A stretch of DNA of 8,485 nucleotides. It comes from Euryarchaeota archaeon UBA23 (GTDB lineage Archaea > Thermoplasmatota > Poseidoniia > Poseidoniales > Thalassarchaeaceae). Position numbers and translations under genes: made by a program. The stretch is from contig DAIJ01000004.1 in assembly GCA_002498725.1 (NCBI GenBank), forward strand, positions 1 through 8,485. The letters run 5' to 3'. Positions 1 to 6,079 of the stretch are shown one piece after another (within the stretch, counting starts at the first letter, position 1; each line of letters opens with the position of its first letter). Under the pieces are notes generated by a model, which was not told the origin of the DNA, did not search any database, and saw only the letters and a program-made list of their open reading frames with translations.

Positions 1-29
1 GGTGGTGGAGGTGGTGCCTTGTCCGCCAT
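1..29 (-). CDS. N-terminus of an unidentified protein, cut by the window edge
   Basis: An ATG at 29-27 (minus strand) opens a frame reading MADKAPPPPP before the window ends. It lies 63 nt downstream of the apt stop on the same strand. The same frame upstream of the ATG has no other usual start codon before an in-frame stop next to the apt stop, so this ATG is the likely start. No convincing ribosome binding site is visible. The proline run explains the GGT/GGA repeat look of bases 1-16 on the plus strand. A proline-rich start often marks a flexible tail, but ten residues do not allow a family call. It may be co-transcribed with apt. Confidence 0.45.
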
Positions 30-92
30 AACAATCCCAACCCAGCCAAAGAAGAGGATGCTATGAAAGAATCGGGAGAGTATTGAGAATTA

Positions 93-635
93 TCAGGCTG
101 GATATTCAATTATCGCTTCGACTGGAACTGGCTCTATTGCGCCTCTGCCATCTAAACCAATTAACTCAATGACAAATAAACTACCTAATACTTCAGCGCC
201 TGTTTTCTTACATAGCTCCATACATGCTGCAACAGTCCCTCCAGTTGCCAACAAGTCGTCGACTATTACGACTCTATCTGTATTGGAAATTGCGTCTTCG
301 TGCATTTCGAGTGTGTTTGATCCGTATTCGAGAGTGTATTCAACCTGTATAGTAGACCCGGGTAATTTTCCTGGTTTACGAATCGGAATAAAAGAAATAC
401 CCAGTTTAGTGGCGATTAAGGGGCCGAAAATGAAGCCTCTAGCTTCTGGCCCCATTATTGCAGTTGGCTGCCAGTCATTTGATTTTATTCGCCGAATAAA
501 TTCGTCTGTTAACTCTGAGAGAAGGAGGCTGTCGGACAGGACAGGCGTAATGTCCCGGAACATGATTCCCTCTATTGGGAAGTCCGGTACTGTCCGAACA
601 GCTCCTCTCAGTTTTTGCGTTATGTCGTTAGACAT
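93..635 (-). CDS. apt: Adenine phosphoribosyltransferase
   Basis: This 180-residue protein is a type I phosphoribosyltransferase of the APRT family. It joins adenine to PRPP to give AMP and pyrophosphate in cytosolic purine salvage. The PRPP-binding motif VVIVDDLLATGGT is at residues 122-134, with the two acidic residues and the TGGT loop intact. The APRT-typical N-terminus (PDFPIEGIMFRDITPVL, 17-33), the PEARGF segment (63-68) and the flexible-loop region RKPGKLPG (86-93) are all present. Length matches the family norm of about 170-185. It follows the purine permease on the same strand after 62 nt, so the pair looks like an import-plus-salvage unit. Related enzymes such as xanthine or hypoxanthine PRTases are less likely, because the PEARGF and RKPGKLPG segments are APRT signatures. 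Confidence 0.95.
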   Translation of the reverse strand: MSNDITQKLRGAVRTVPDFPIEGIMFRDITPVLSDSLLLSELTDEFIRRIKSNDWQPTAIMGPEARGFIFGPLIATKLGISFIPIRKPGKLPGSTIQVEYTLEYGSNTLEMHEDAISNTDRVVIVDDLLATGGTVAACMELCKKTGAEVLGSLFVIELIGLDGRGAIEPVPVEAIIEYPA

Positions 636-641
636 GCTAGC

Positions 642-657
642 CGCCCCTAGTAGGGCG
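642..657 (-). repeat. Short inverted repeat just upstream of the apt start
   Basis: CGCCC at 642-646 and GGGCG at 653-657 form a 5-bp stem with a 6-base loop. In the apt transcript this hairpin would end 7 nt before the ATG and would pair the only G-rich stretch where a ribosome binding site could lie. A role in limiting apt translation is possible but not shown. Confidence 0.35.
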
Positions 658-659
658 AT

Positions 660-678
660 TTGAAACCGTCGGTTTCAA
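660..678. repeat. Perfect 8-bp palindrome between the permease and apt genes
   Basis: TTGAAACC (660-667) and GGTTTCAA (671-678) are exact reverse complements around a 3-base spacer. The site lies in the 62-bp gap between the permease stop and the apt start. It could be an operator for a dimeric regulator, a hairpin at the 3' end of the permease transcript, or part of the apt leader. No T-tract follows on the minus strand, so a terminator is the least supported reading. Confidence 0.5.
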
Positions 679-697
679 TTTGGTTGTTACGTCAAGC

Positions 698-2311
698 TCA
701 GTTTAGATTGCCGAGAAGCCACTCGAAAGTGGTCTCGCTTCCTGGACCAAGATAGAACATCGACATTAGACCGAAGATGATCCACATTACCATGTTGACA
801 TCTTTTGCCTTACCTGCAATCATCTGTATTGCAACATATGAGATTACACCCCATGCAATACCATCAGCGATTGAGAATGTGAATGGCATCAGAATCATTG
901 TCAGGAATGCTGGTATGGCTATTTCGATGTCGTCCCAATTGATGTCCGCTACTTGCTTCATCATTAATGCACCAACAACGATTAGGGCTGTTGCCATTGC
1001 GAATTGTGGGATCGCCTTGAATAATCCAGATAGGAAGAGACCTGAAAGCATTAGGACACCAACAGTTACTGCTGTCAATCCTGTCTTTCCGCCTTCTTCT
1101 ACACCAGCGGCTGATTCAATGTAAGTTGTAGTAGTGCTTGTTCCCAATACCGCACCAACCATTGTTGCTGCAGCGTCTGACATGAATGCTTGATCTGAGT
1201 TCATAAGCTCGTCGTTCTCGTCTACGTATCCAGCAGCTCGCCCTACAGAGTATAGCGTTCCTGCTGTGTCGAAAATATCGACGAAAAGGAATGCTACCAT
1301 CACAAGTAGGAAGTCTCCTAGACCTGTTTCTGATATGTCGGCTAGTGCCTCAAGTGCGGCTCCTGCTGCCCCTGTTGCTGTTAGTGCCTCTGTTGAGATC
1401 ATCTTTCCATCGCCTACGCCAAGTTCTGGTGCAGTAGCAATTGGGTCGCCCCATCCTGCTGCTGCATTGACGATTACGTCGACTTGTGTCATACCGTAGG
1501 AACATACTTCTGTGCCGTCACCCCAAGTAACTGGAGTGCCCGCAGTTCCTGCGCCTGCGTCCCACCATCCACATCCCCAGTGTGGAGTGGCTGTGATTGC
1601 TTCATTGCCGTAAACTACGACCATGTCTGCATTACCTAGCATGTTGTAAGGATCTGTTGCATCAACAAGCCAACCATAAACGGCCATCCCCATAATACCA
1701 TAGATAATTGCGCCATTTACACCTCTGGCCATCATGCCGGCTATTGCGATTAAACCAACTAATGCGATCAATTCGCCGGAATTATACTCCCAAGTGCCTG
1801 ATGCGCCGAGATCAACTAGAGTCACGCCGTTGTTGACTACAATTCCCGTCTCTTCTAAACCAATTAGTGCGAGGAACATTCCTATTCCAGCGCCGGTTGC
1901 TATCTTCAGATCTGTAGGGATTGAGTTTAGCATCTCAGTTCTCCAGCCTATTTGAGGAAGAGATATTATCATGAATAATAATCCTTCAACAAAGACTGCT
2001 GCGAGGGCGACTTCCCACGCAATACCCATAGCTCCTACCACTGTAAAAGTGAAGTAGGCATTAAGGCCCATTCCCGGTGCTAAAGCGAATGGTAAGTTCG
2101 CCCACAGCCCCATCACTGTACACCCTACAAATGCGGCTATTGCAGTTGCGAACAGGGCTTGCTCGAATCCGATACCTGTTCCTGACAGCATTGCTGGGTT
2201 AACCAGCAAAATATACGCCATCGTCAAGAATGTTGTAATTCCTGCGCGTATCTCTGCCTCAACTGTGCTTCCTGCATCAGTTATTCCAAATTGTTTGTCT
2301 AGTGCTTCCAT
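698..2311 (-). CDS. NCS2/AzgA-family purine nucleobase permease with an enlarged loop
   Basis: This 537-residue polytopic membrane protein resembles the AzgA/PbuG branch (COG2252) of nucleobase:cation symporters, which import adenine, guanine or hypoxanthine. Family landmarks are visible in order: GITTFLTMAYILLVNP (24-39), LPFALAPGMGLNAYF (73-87), FVDIFDTAGTLYSVG (343-357) and TSTTTTYIESAAGVEEGG (391-408). Members usually have 430-450 residues. The excess lies between the helix ending near 216 and the one starting near 333, where a hydrophilic, Trp- and Gly-rich stretch contains Cys247 and Cys270, a possible disulfide pair. The start is well supported: AGGTGA sits 4 nt before the ATG. The apt gene follows, which favours adenine as a substrate, but other purines cannot be excluded. 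Confidence 0.92.
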   Translation of the reverse strand: MEALDKQFGITDAGSTVEAEIRAGITTFLTMAYILLVNPAMLSGTGIGFEQALFATAIAAFVGCTVMGLWANLPFALAPGMGLNAYFTFTVVGAMGIAWEVALAAVFVEGLLFMIISLPQIGWRTEMLNSIPTDLKIATGAGIGMFLALIGLEETGIVVNNGVTLVDLGASGTWEYNSGELIALVGLIAIAGMMARGVNGAIIYGIMGMAVYGWLVDATDPYNMLGNADMVVVYGNEAITATPHWGCGWWDAGAGTAGTPVTWGDGTEVCSYGMTQVDVIVNAAAGWGDPIATAPELGVGDGKMISTEALTATGAAGAALEALADISETGLGDFLLVMVAFLFVDIFDTAGTLYSVGRAAGYVDENDELMNSDQAFMSDAAATMVGAVLGTSTTTTYIESAAGVEEGGKTGLTAVTVGVLMLSGLFLSGLFKAIPQFAMATALIVVGALMMKQVADINWDDIEIAIPAFLTMILMPFTFSIADGIAWGVISYVAIQMIAGKAKDVNMVMWIIFGLMSMFYLGPGSETTFEWLLGNLN

Positions 2312-2315
2312 TTTT

Positions 2316-2321
2316 TCACCT
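2316..2321 (-). promoter_or_regulatory. Ribosome binding site of the purine permease
   Basis: On the minus strand AGGTGA lies 4 nt before the ATG at 2311. It is a near-complete match to the archaeal Shine-Dalgarno core GGTGA and fixes the permease start. Confidence 0.75.
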
Positions 2322-2331
2322 GTCTTTCTTG

Positions 2332-2349
2332 CGTAGCGCCTCGGCTACG
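2332..2349 (-). repeat. Inverted repeat in the permease leader
   Basis: CGTAGC (2332-2337) and GCTACG (2344-2349) form a perfect 6-bp stem with a 6-base loop, ending 10 nt upstream of the permease ribosome binding site. If the TATA-like element at 2373-2381 is used, transcription would start near 2350, placing this stem at the very 5' end of the mRNA or over the start site as an operator. It does not resemble a purine riboswitch. Confidence 0.45.
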
Positions 2350-2372
2350 TAAGGGTTGAACCACTCAGACGG

Positions 2373-2381
2373 CTTATTAAG
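2373..2381 (-). promoter_or_regulatory. Possible TATA box of the permease-apt unit
   Basis: CTTAATAAG on the minus strand is the most TATA-like element in the 92-bp gap upstream of the permease. Transcription starting about 25 nt downstream would give a leader of roughly 40 nt that carries the hairpin and the AGGTGA site. No clear purine-rich BRE precedes it. Confidence 0.35.
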
Positions 2382-2389
2382 AACGTTGC

Positions 2390-2410
2390 AAAAAGGCCTC
2401 TTTTTAGAGG
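2390..2410 (-). terminator. Hairpin plus T-tract at the end of the beta-CASP gene
   Basis: Read on the minus strand, CCTCT-AAAA-AGAGG (2410-2397) is followed after CC by TTTTT (2394-2390). The TAA stop codon of the beta-CASP gene (2406-2404) lies at the stem-loop junction, so the hairpin begins inside the last codons. The 5-bp stem is short, but archaeal termination depends mainly on the T-tract. It would insulate the nuclease gene from the permease promoter just downstream. Confidence 0.5.
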
Positions 2411-3780
2411 ATTAGTGGGGTTCTGTTGTATGGAAGTTTTGGAGAAGGAGAATTTGTGAACTCAGCGGCTATTTCTTGCCTTGATGTGTCGTCTCCATGA
2501 AAGAAAACCACATGTTTAGGATTACAATTTAAGATAAATTCTTTGAGCTCTGTGTGGCCTGCATGATTAGACAATTGGAATTGGTCTATTTCTAGATTTA
2601 TTTCTGTTAGATTGCCATAAATTGGAATTTTGCCGGTGTCTAAAAGGGTTCTGCCTCCTGATTTTTCTGCTTGGTAGCCCGTAAGTAGGATTGCATTTGT
2701 GTGATCATGTCTTAGTCGATTTAGATACCATATTGCAGGGCCGCCGTCAAGCATCCCACTCGTAGTCACCACTACGTCGGCATCCAGGGCCTTTTTCCTG
2801 TCCGTCTTACTTCTTACTTTGCGAGTCCATCTCCACACTTCTTCGAGTTTTTTCGGGTTGTTGATTGAGTTGGGGTTGTTAAGCCAATGTTGTGTTAGGC
2901 GTGTCCCCATGCCGTCATAATGTACTTCGAGATGTGGTGCGTGCTGATGTAAAATCCGAAGGATGTCTTGCCCCCTACCTGAAGCAAACGCAGGGATTAG
3001 AGCTAGCCCTCCTCTTGACACTACTTCTTTCACGCGTTGGACGAATCTGAGTTCTTCGTCTGGCCTTGGTGGGTGTTCGCGCCCACCGTATGTCGATTCG
3101 ATGCACAAAATGTCGCACTCGATGGGTAAGGCACCCAATACATTAGGGCTCTTTCTGGTGTCCATGTCCCCTGCCCATAGAATACGTGCTTCTGGTGTTT
3201 CTATTTCTACCATTACCGCCCCCGGTATATGGCCCGCGCGATGGAATCTAAGGTTCCATGATCCGATGCTGAACCATTCACCTATATTGTGTGTATCCCA
3301 CGCATCCAATGCAGCATCTAGATCTCGCATATCCCAAGGAAGTGGGTATCCCTCGATGCTGGAAACTTTGTATGTATCTCTCCACATTATTTCGCTGACG
3401 TCCGCTGTCAAATTTGTTCCGTGGAGTGTCGCACCATGGCTGCCAACAAGCCACGGCGCCATGCCTATGTGGTCTATGTGTGAATGTGTGATTATGGCAT
3501 GCTCTATTGGAGGGCACTCATCTGGATATCTGGGCGGCTTGGTTGGCGCCAACCCGTAGTCGATCAGGATTCTTGTTCCTGTTTTGTCTTCTAACACACA
3601 TCCGACGTTTCCTACTTCTTCTGCGCCACCAAGGAAGTATATTCGAATTCCTTTGTCCACTGGCTCCTTTGGATACCCTGAAGTCCGTCCTGCCGCGTAC
3701 AGTACCATAGTTCTCCGAAATGCTGCTGCTTCATCATCCAACCGGGTGTTTGGTATGAGTTTGGACAACTCTATCCTCAT
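2404..3780 (-). CDS. CPSF-type beta-CASP metallo-hydrolase (aCPSF2-like ribonuclease)
   Basis: This 458-residue protein has a metallo-beta-lactamase fold with an inserted beta-CASP domain, as in archaeal CPSF and RNase J enzymes that cut or degrade RNA. Zinc motif HSHIDH is at 99-104, His184 lies in AGHIPGA, and Asp205 in WAGDMDT. The beta-CASP motifs follow: A at Glu228 (ESTYG), B at His406 (LSNHAGH) and C at His428 (FFHGDD). The TSGMLDGGP and LLTGYQAEKSGGR segments (340-378) are CPSF hallmarks. All catalytic ligands appear intact. No KH domains precede the fold, unlike aCPSF1/FttA, so it resembles the short aCPSF2 group. The start is uncertain: the ATG at 3780 has no visible binding site, while Met25 (3708) has GGAG 4 nt upstream and would leave a more normal divergent promoter gap. 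RNA specificity cannot be read. Confidence 0.9.
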   Translation of the reverse strand: MRIELSKLIPNTRLDDEAAAFRRTMVLYAAGRTSGYPKEPVDKGIRIYFLGGAEEVGNVGCVLEDKTGTRILIDYGLAPTKPPRYPDECPPIEHAIITHSHIDHIGMAPWLVGSHGATLHGTNLTADVSEIMWRDTYKVSSIEGYPLPWDMRDLDAALDAWDTHNIGEWFSIGSWNLRFHRAGHIPGAVMVEIETPEARILWAGDMDTRKSPNVLGALPIECDILCIESTYGGREHPPRPDEELRFVQRVKEVVSRGGLALIPAFASGRGQDILRILHQHAPHLEVHYDGMGTRLTQHWLNNPNSINNPKKLEEVWRWTRKVRSKTDRKKALDADVVVTTSGMLDGGPAIWYLNRLRHDHTNAILLTGYQAEKSGGRTLLDTGKIPIYGNLTEINLEIDQFQLSNHAGHTELKEFILNCNPKHVVFFHGDDTSRQEIAAEFTNSPSPKLPYNRTPLIL

Positions 3781-3804
3781 AACTATGCAGGCAATACGGT
3801 GGGT

Positions 3805-4692
3805 ATGGTCGAGAGTGTGGCGCCTAGTGTAGATGCTTTTCTACTAGGTGCCCCTAAATGCGGAACAACATGGTTATCAGAGGCCCTTATACAACATCCC
3901 GGTATTTGTGTTTCAAATCCAAAAGAGCCGAATATTGTTGCTACTCACAAAGGGACCTTTACACGGGATGTTGCCCGGCCGGATTGGAGAAAGTACTCTG
4001 AGTGTTTCAAGGGAGAAGGTGTTCGTATTGATTGTTCCGTACATGCTCTTGCTTGTCCTGAAGCCCCTGCGCGTGTTGCTGATTTGGCGCCAAATGCCAA
4101 GTTTATTGTCTGCCTAAGAGAGCCGGTTAGTCGCACCATATCTCATTGGAATATGATTTTAGATACTGATGAAGATAAAGAAAACCACGCTGATTGGTCG
4201 AATTTTAAGGTCGCATGGGAAGATAAAAGATTGAATTGCGATACTATGTATGGTGCGGCGATTTCTCGCTGGTTGAAATTTTTTGATTTAGAGGCGATTT
4301 TGATTATCGAGTCGGAGAGGATGCGGCATAGTCCTCTTGAAGTGTTGAAGGATGTTTGTGCTCATCTGGACGTCGCTGCTCACCCTTTTGATTTGTCTGA
4401 AATAAATAATGCAAATACGGCATCGGATAGGCGCCCTATTACTATGTTTGGCAGAGTGTTTCGCTCTATTGCGGGCATTTTACCTCAATTAATCAAGGCC
4501 CCTATTGTGAATTGGTTACAATCCCGTGGGACTAATGTTTACAAAATGCCTTTACTATCTAGTAAAGCAAAACCAAAGCGTAATATTTCTGAGAAGCAGC
4601 GGGTTATTCTCGCCGAAGATATAAATCAGGATTTGCGATTATTGGAGAAGTTGACGGGGTTCGATGTCTCAAAGTGGATCATTGATGGTTGA
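3805..4692 (+). CDS. PAPS-dependent sulfotransferase 1
   Basis: This 295-residue protein belongs to the Sulfotransfer_1-like superfamily, which moves sulfate from PAPS to a hydroxyl or amino group and releases PAP. The 5'-phosphosulfate loop LLGAPKCGTTW is at residues 13-23, followed by NPKEPN (38-43). The 3'-phosphate site LREPVSRTISHW (104-115) carries the conserved Arg and Ser. This arrangement is common in heparan-type and bacterial carbohydrate sulfotransferases, but the acceptor is unknown. No signal peptide or membrane segment is visible, so it probably acts in the cytosol. ATG 3805 is preferred, with GGTG 3 nt upstream; an in-frame GTG at 3799 is the alternative. It diverges from the beta-CASP gene and overlaps cysQ tail to tail by 14 bp. 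Confidence 0.88.
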   Translation: MVESVAPSVDAFLLGAPKCGTTWLSEALIQHPGICVSNPKEPNIVATHKGTFTRDVARPDWRKYSECFKGEGVRIDCSVHALACPEAPARVADLAPNAKFIVCLREPVSRTISHWNMILDTDEDKENHADWSNFKVAWEDKRLNCDTMYGAAISRWLKFFDLEAILIIESERMRHSPLEVLKDVCAHLDVAAHPFDLSEINNANTASDRRPITMFGRVFRSIAGILPQLIKAPIVNWLQSRGTNVYKMPLLSSKAKPKRNISEKQRVILAEDINQDLRLLEKLTGFDVSKWIIDG

Positions 4693-5464
4693 CCCATGTC
4701 TTTGTCCATCTGTCGTCTGCAGCAACTAAGAAGTAGGGATTTAGAACGTCATCTACCAAGTCATAGTCTAATGTGCCCCCATCTGGCCCTATTACAATCC
4801 CTCCAGAGCCCGCAACTACTGCATGAGCGGCGGCTATGTCCCAACAAGATGTTGGCCCAAATCGAGGATATAGGTCTGCTTCTCCTTCCGCAACAATACA
4901 AGCTTTCAGTGATGAGCCCATTCTAATTAATTCATGTTCGCCGACTTCTGTGGCGAATGATTCGTCCTTTTTGCCTCTATGAGAGCCGCTAGCTACAAGC
5001 TTAGTTTTTCCTTCACTAGGACTGGTTTTCATTGGCACTTCGGTGTCGTTTATTCTCTTTCTAGAGGGGGTGTTTTCTCCTCCAAACCATGTCTCTCCTG
5101 ATGCTGGTGCGTGCACTACTCCGAAGACTGGTTGCCATCTTGATTTCTTTCTTCGCATGAGAGCTATATTTACTGTAAACATACCGTTTCTTTTGATGAA
5201 CTCTTTCGTTCCGTCGAGAGGATCTACTAGCCAACACATTGTACTAGAAAGTGGGTCGCCTTCTCTTCCTTCTTCGGAAACTATTGGTGTGTTGTCTATG
5301 TGTTTAAGGCCTGAAACTATTATTTCGTGGGCGGCTAGGTCTGCTTTTGTCAGAGGTGATTCGTCGCCTTTTATTTCCACTTCAATATTGCCGGCGGCGT
5401 TGTATATTTTCATTATTTCAATCCCAGCGCGGATCGCAATCTCTACGATATCGTCAGGATTCAC
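4679..5464 (-). CDS. cysQ: 3'(2'),5'-bisphosphate nucleotidase (PAP phosphatase, CysQ type)
   Basis: This 261-residue member of the inositol monophosphatase-like superfamily most resembles CysQ, which hydrolyses PAP, the by-product of sulfotransferases, to AMP and phosphate. Visible motifs are ESPLTKADLAAH (35-46), the metal ligand pair Glu64-Glu65 in VSEEG, and WLVDPLDGTKEF (78-89) with Asp81 and Asp84. The C-terminal TSCWDIAAAHAV (205-216) includes Asp209. The DGTKEF form and the following NGMFTVNIAL favour CysQ over plain inositol monophosphatase. The start is GTG, with GAGG 7 nt upstream overlapping the stop of the preceding gene. Only 9 nt separate it from the membrane-protein gene, so co-translation is likely. 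Placement between two sulfotransferases supports the PAP assignment. Confidence 0.9.
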   Translation of the reverse strand: MNPDDIVEIAIRAGIEIMKIYNAAGNIEVEIKGDESPLTKADLAAHEIIVSGLKHIDNTPIVSEEGREGDPLSSTMCWLVDPLDGTKEFIKRNGMFTVNIALMRRKKSRWQPVFGVVHAPASGETWFGGENTPSRKRINDTEVPMKTSPSEGKTKLVASGSHRGKKDESFATEVGEHELIRMGSSLKACIVAEGEADLYPRFGPTSCWDIAAAHAVVAGSGGIVIGPDGGTLDYDLVDDVLNPYFLVAADDRWTKTWVNHQ

Positions 5465-5473
5465 ATTGATGCC

Positions 5474-6028
5474 TCAGAAATCTTGTAGGTCTTCTGCAGA
5501 CGTCTCTAATTTATTTCGTGATTCTTCGGAGAGATGGATTAGAAACGGGTCTTCGTCTTCAATTATGTTCTTCCAAGAAGACATTGTACGAGACCAAATT
5601 TCTTGCTCTGCATTCCATTCTAGCCACCTATCTACAAAGTCGCAGTGACGGATTACTTCGTCGTCGCCATCTGCCATTTTTCGGAGTATTGTGTTTGTTT
5701 GAGAGAGGATCATTCCGAAGGGTGGGTTGAGTTTGTATGTTGTAAATGGGTTTCTTTCCTGAACTACTGTTAGATGTTCTCTCCATAATCCGAAGGTGAC
5801 ATCATACACCCATCCAATTGAAAGAACGATTATTAGTACAGTTAGACCAATTCCTGCTAAACCAAAATAAGTCGGAGAAATGCCAGCTATGGGGTCCATT
5901 TCATCGAAACGCCAACTAACTAGAGGCCATACTAGTAATGTCAGTGTTGATGTCCAAAAAGCCATTGAAATCAGAGTTTGGCTTTGTTGTATTCGCCAAT
6001 ACTGGCGCATGACCGTCTTCTTTAGCAC
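5474..6028 (-). CDS. Two-helix membrane protein of unknown function
   Basis: I do not recognise this 184-residue protein. Two hydrophobic helices are visible at about 19-39 and 55-75, joined by a short loop containing Asp42, Glu43 and Asp45. A soluble segment of about 108 residues follows, rich in Trp, Glu and Asp, with QTNTIL (110-115), CDFVDRWLEWN (129-139) and an acidic C-terminus. By the positive-inside rule the N-terminus (KK, R) and the tail should be cytoplasmic. The GTG at 6028 has GAGG 7 nt upstream; an ATG at 6010 would shorten it by six residues. It lies 51 nt after sulfotransferase 2 and 9 nt before cysQ, so a link to sulfation, such as anchoring enzymes at the membrane, is a reasonable guess only. 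Confidence 0.75.
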   Translation of the reverse strand: MLKKTVMRQYWRIQQSQTLISMAFWTSTLTLLVWPLVSWRFDEMDPIAGISPTYFGLAGIGLTVLIIVLSIGWVYDVTFGLWREHLTVVQERNPFTTYKLNPPFGMILSQTNTILRKMADGDDEVIRHCDFVDRWLEWNAEQEIWSRTMSSWKNIIEDEDPFLIHLSEESRNKLETSAEDLQDF

Positions 6029-6079
6029 AATGTTTCCTCTTATCTATTGGCTTTCACCATTTTGTATACTCGTCATTGC

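Noticed and set aside
169..663. 164-codon open frame on the plus strand opposite apt
   Set aside because: It lies almost wholly antisense to apt, whose motifs are unambiguous, and its own translation has no recognisable domain.
660..679. GTTTCAA-type sequence reminiscent of CRISPR repeat ends
   Set aside because: It occurs once as a short palindrome, with no spaced copies and no cas genes in the window.
2312..2403. Purine riboswitch upstream of the permease
   Set aside because: The leader after the likely transcription start is only about 40 nt and forms one simple stem, without the three-way junction or conserved loop bases of a purine riboswitch.
2963..3559. 198-codon open frame on the plus strand inside the beta-CASP gene
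   Set aside because: It is antisense to the conserved catalytic core of the nuclease and its translation looks like shadow sequence rich in Ser, Pro and Cys.
5043..5648. 201-codon open frame on the plus strand across cysQ and the membrane-protein gene
   Set aside because: It spans the junction of two supported minus-strand genes and has no motif; its openness follows from their codon use.
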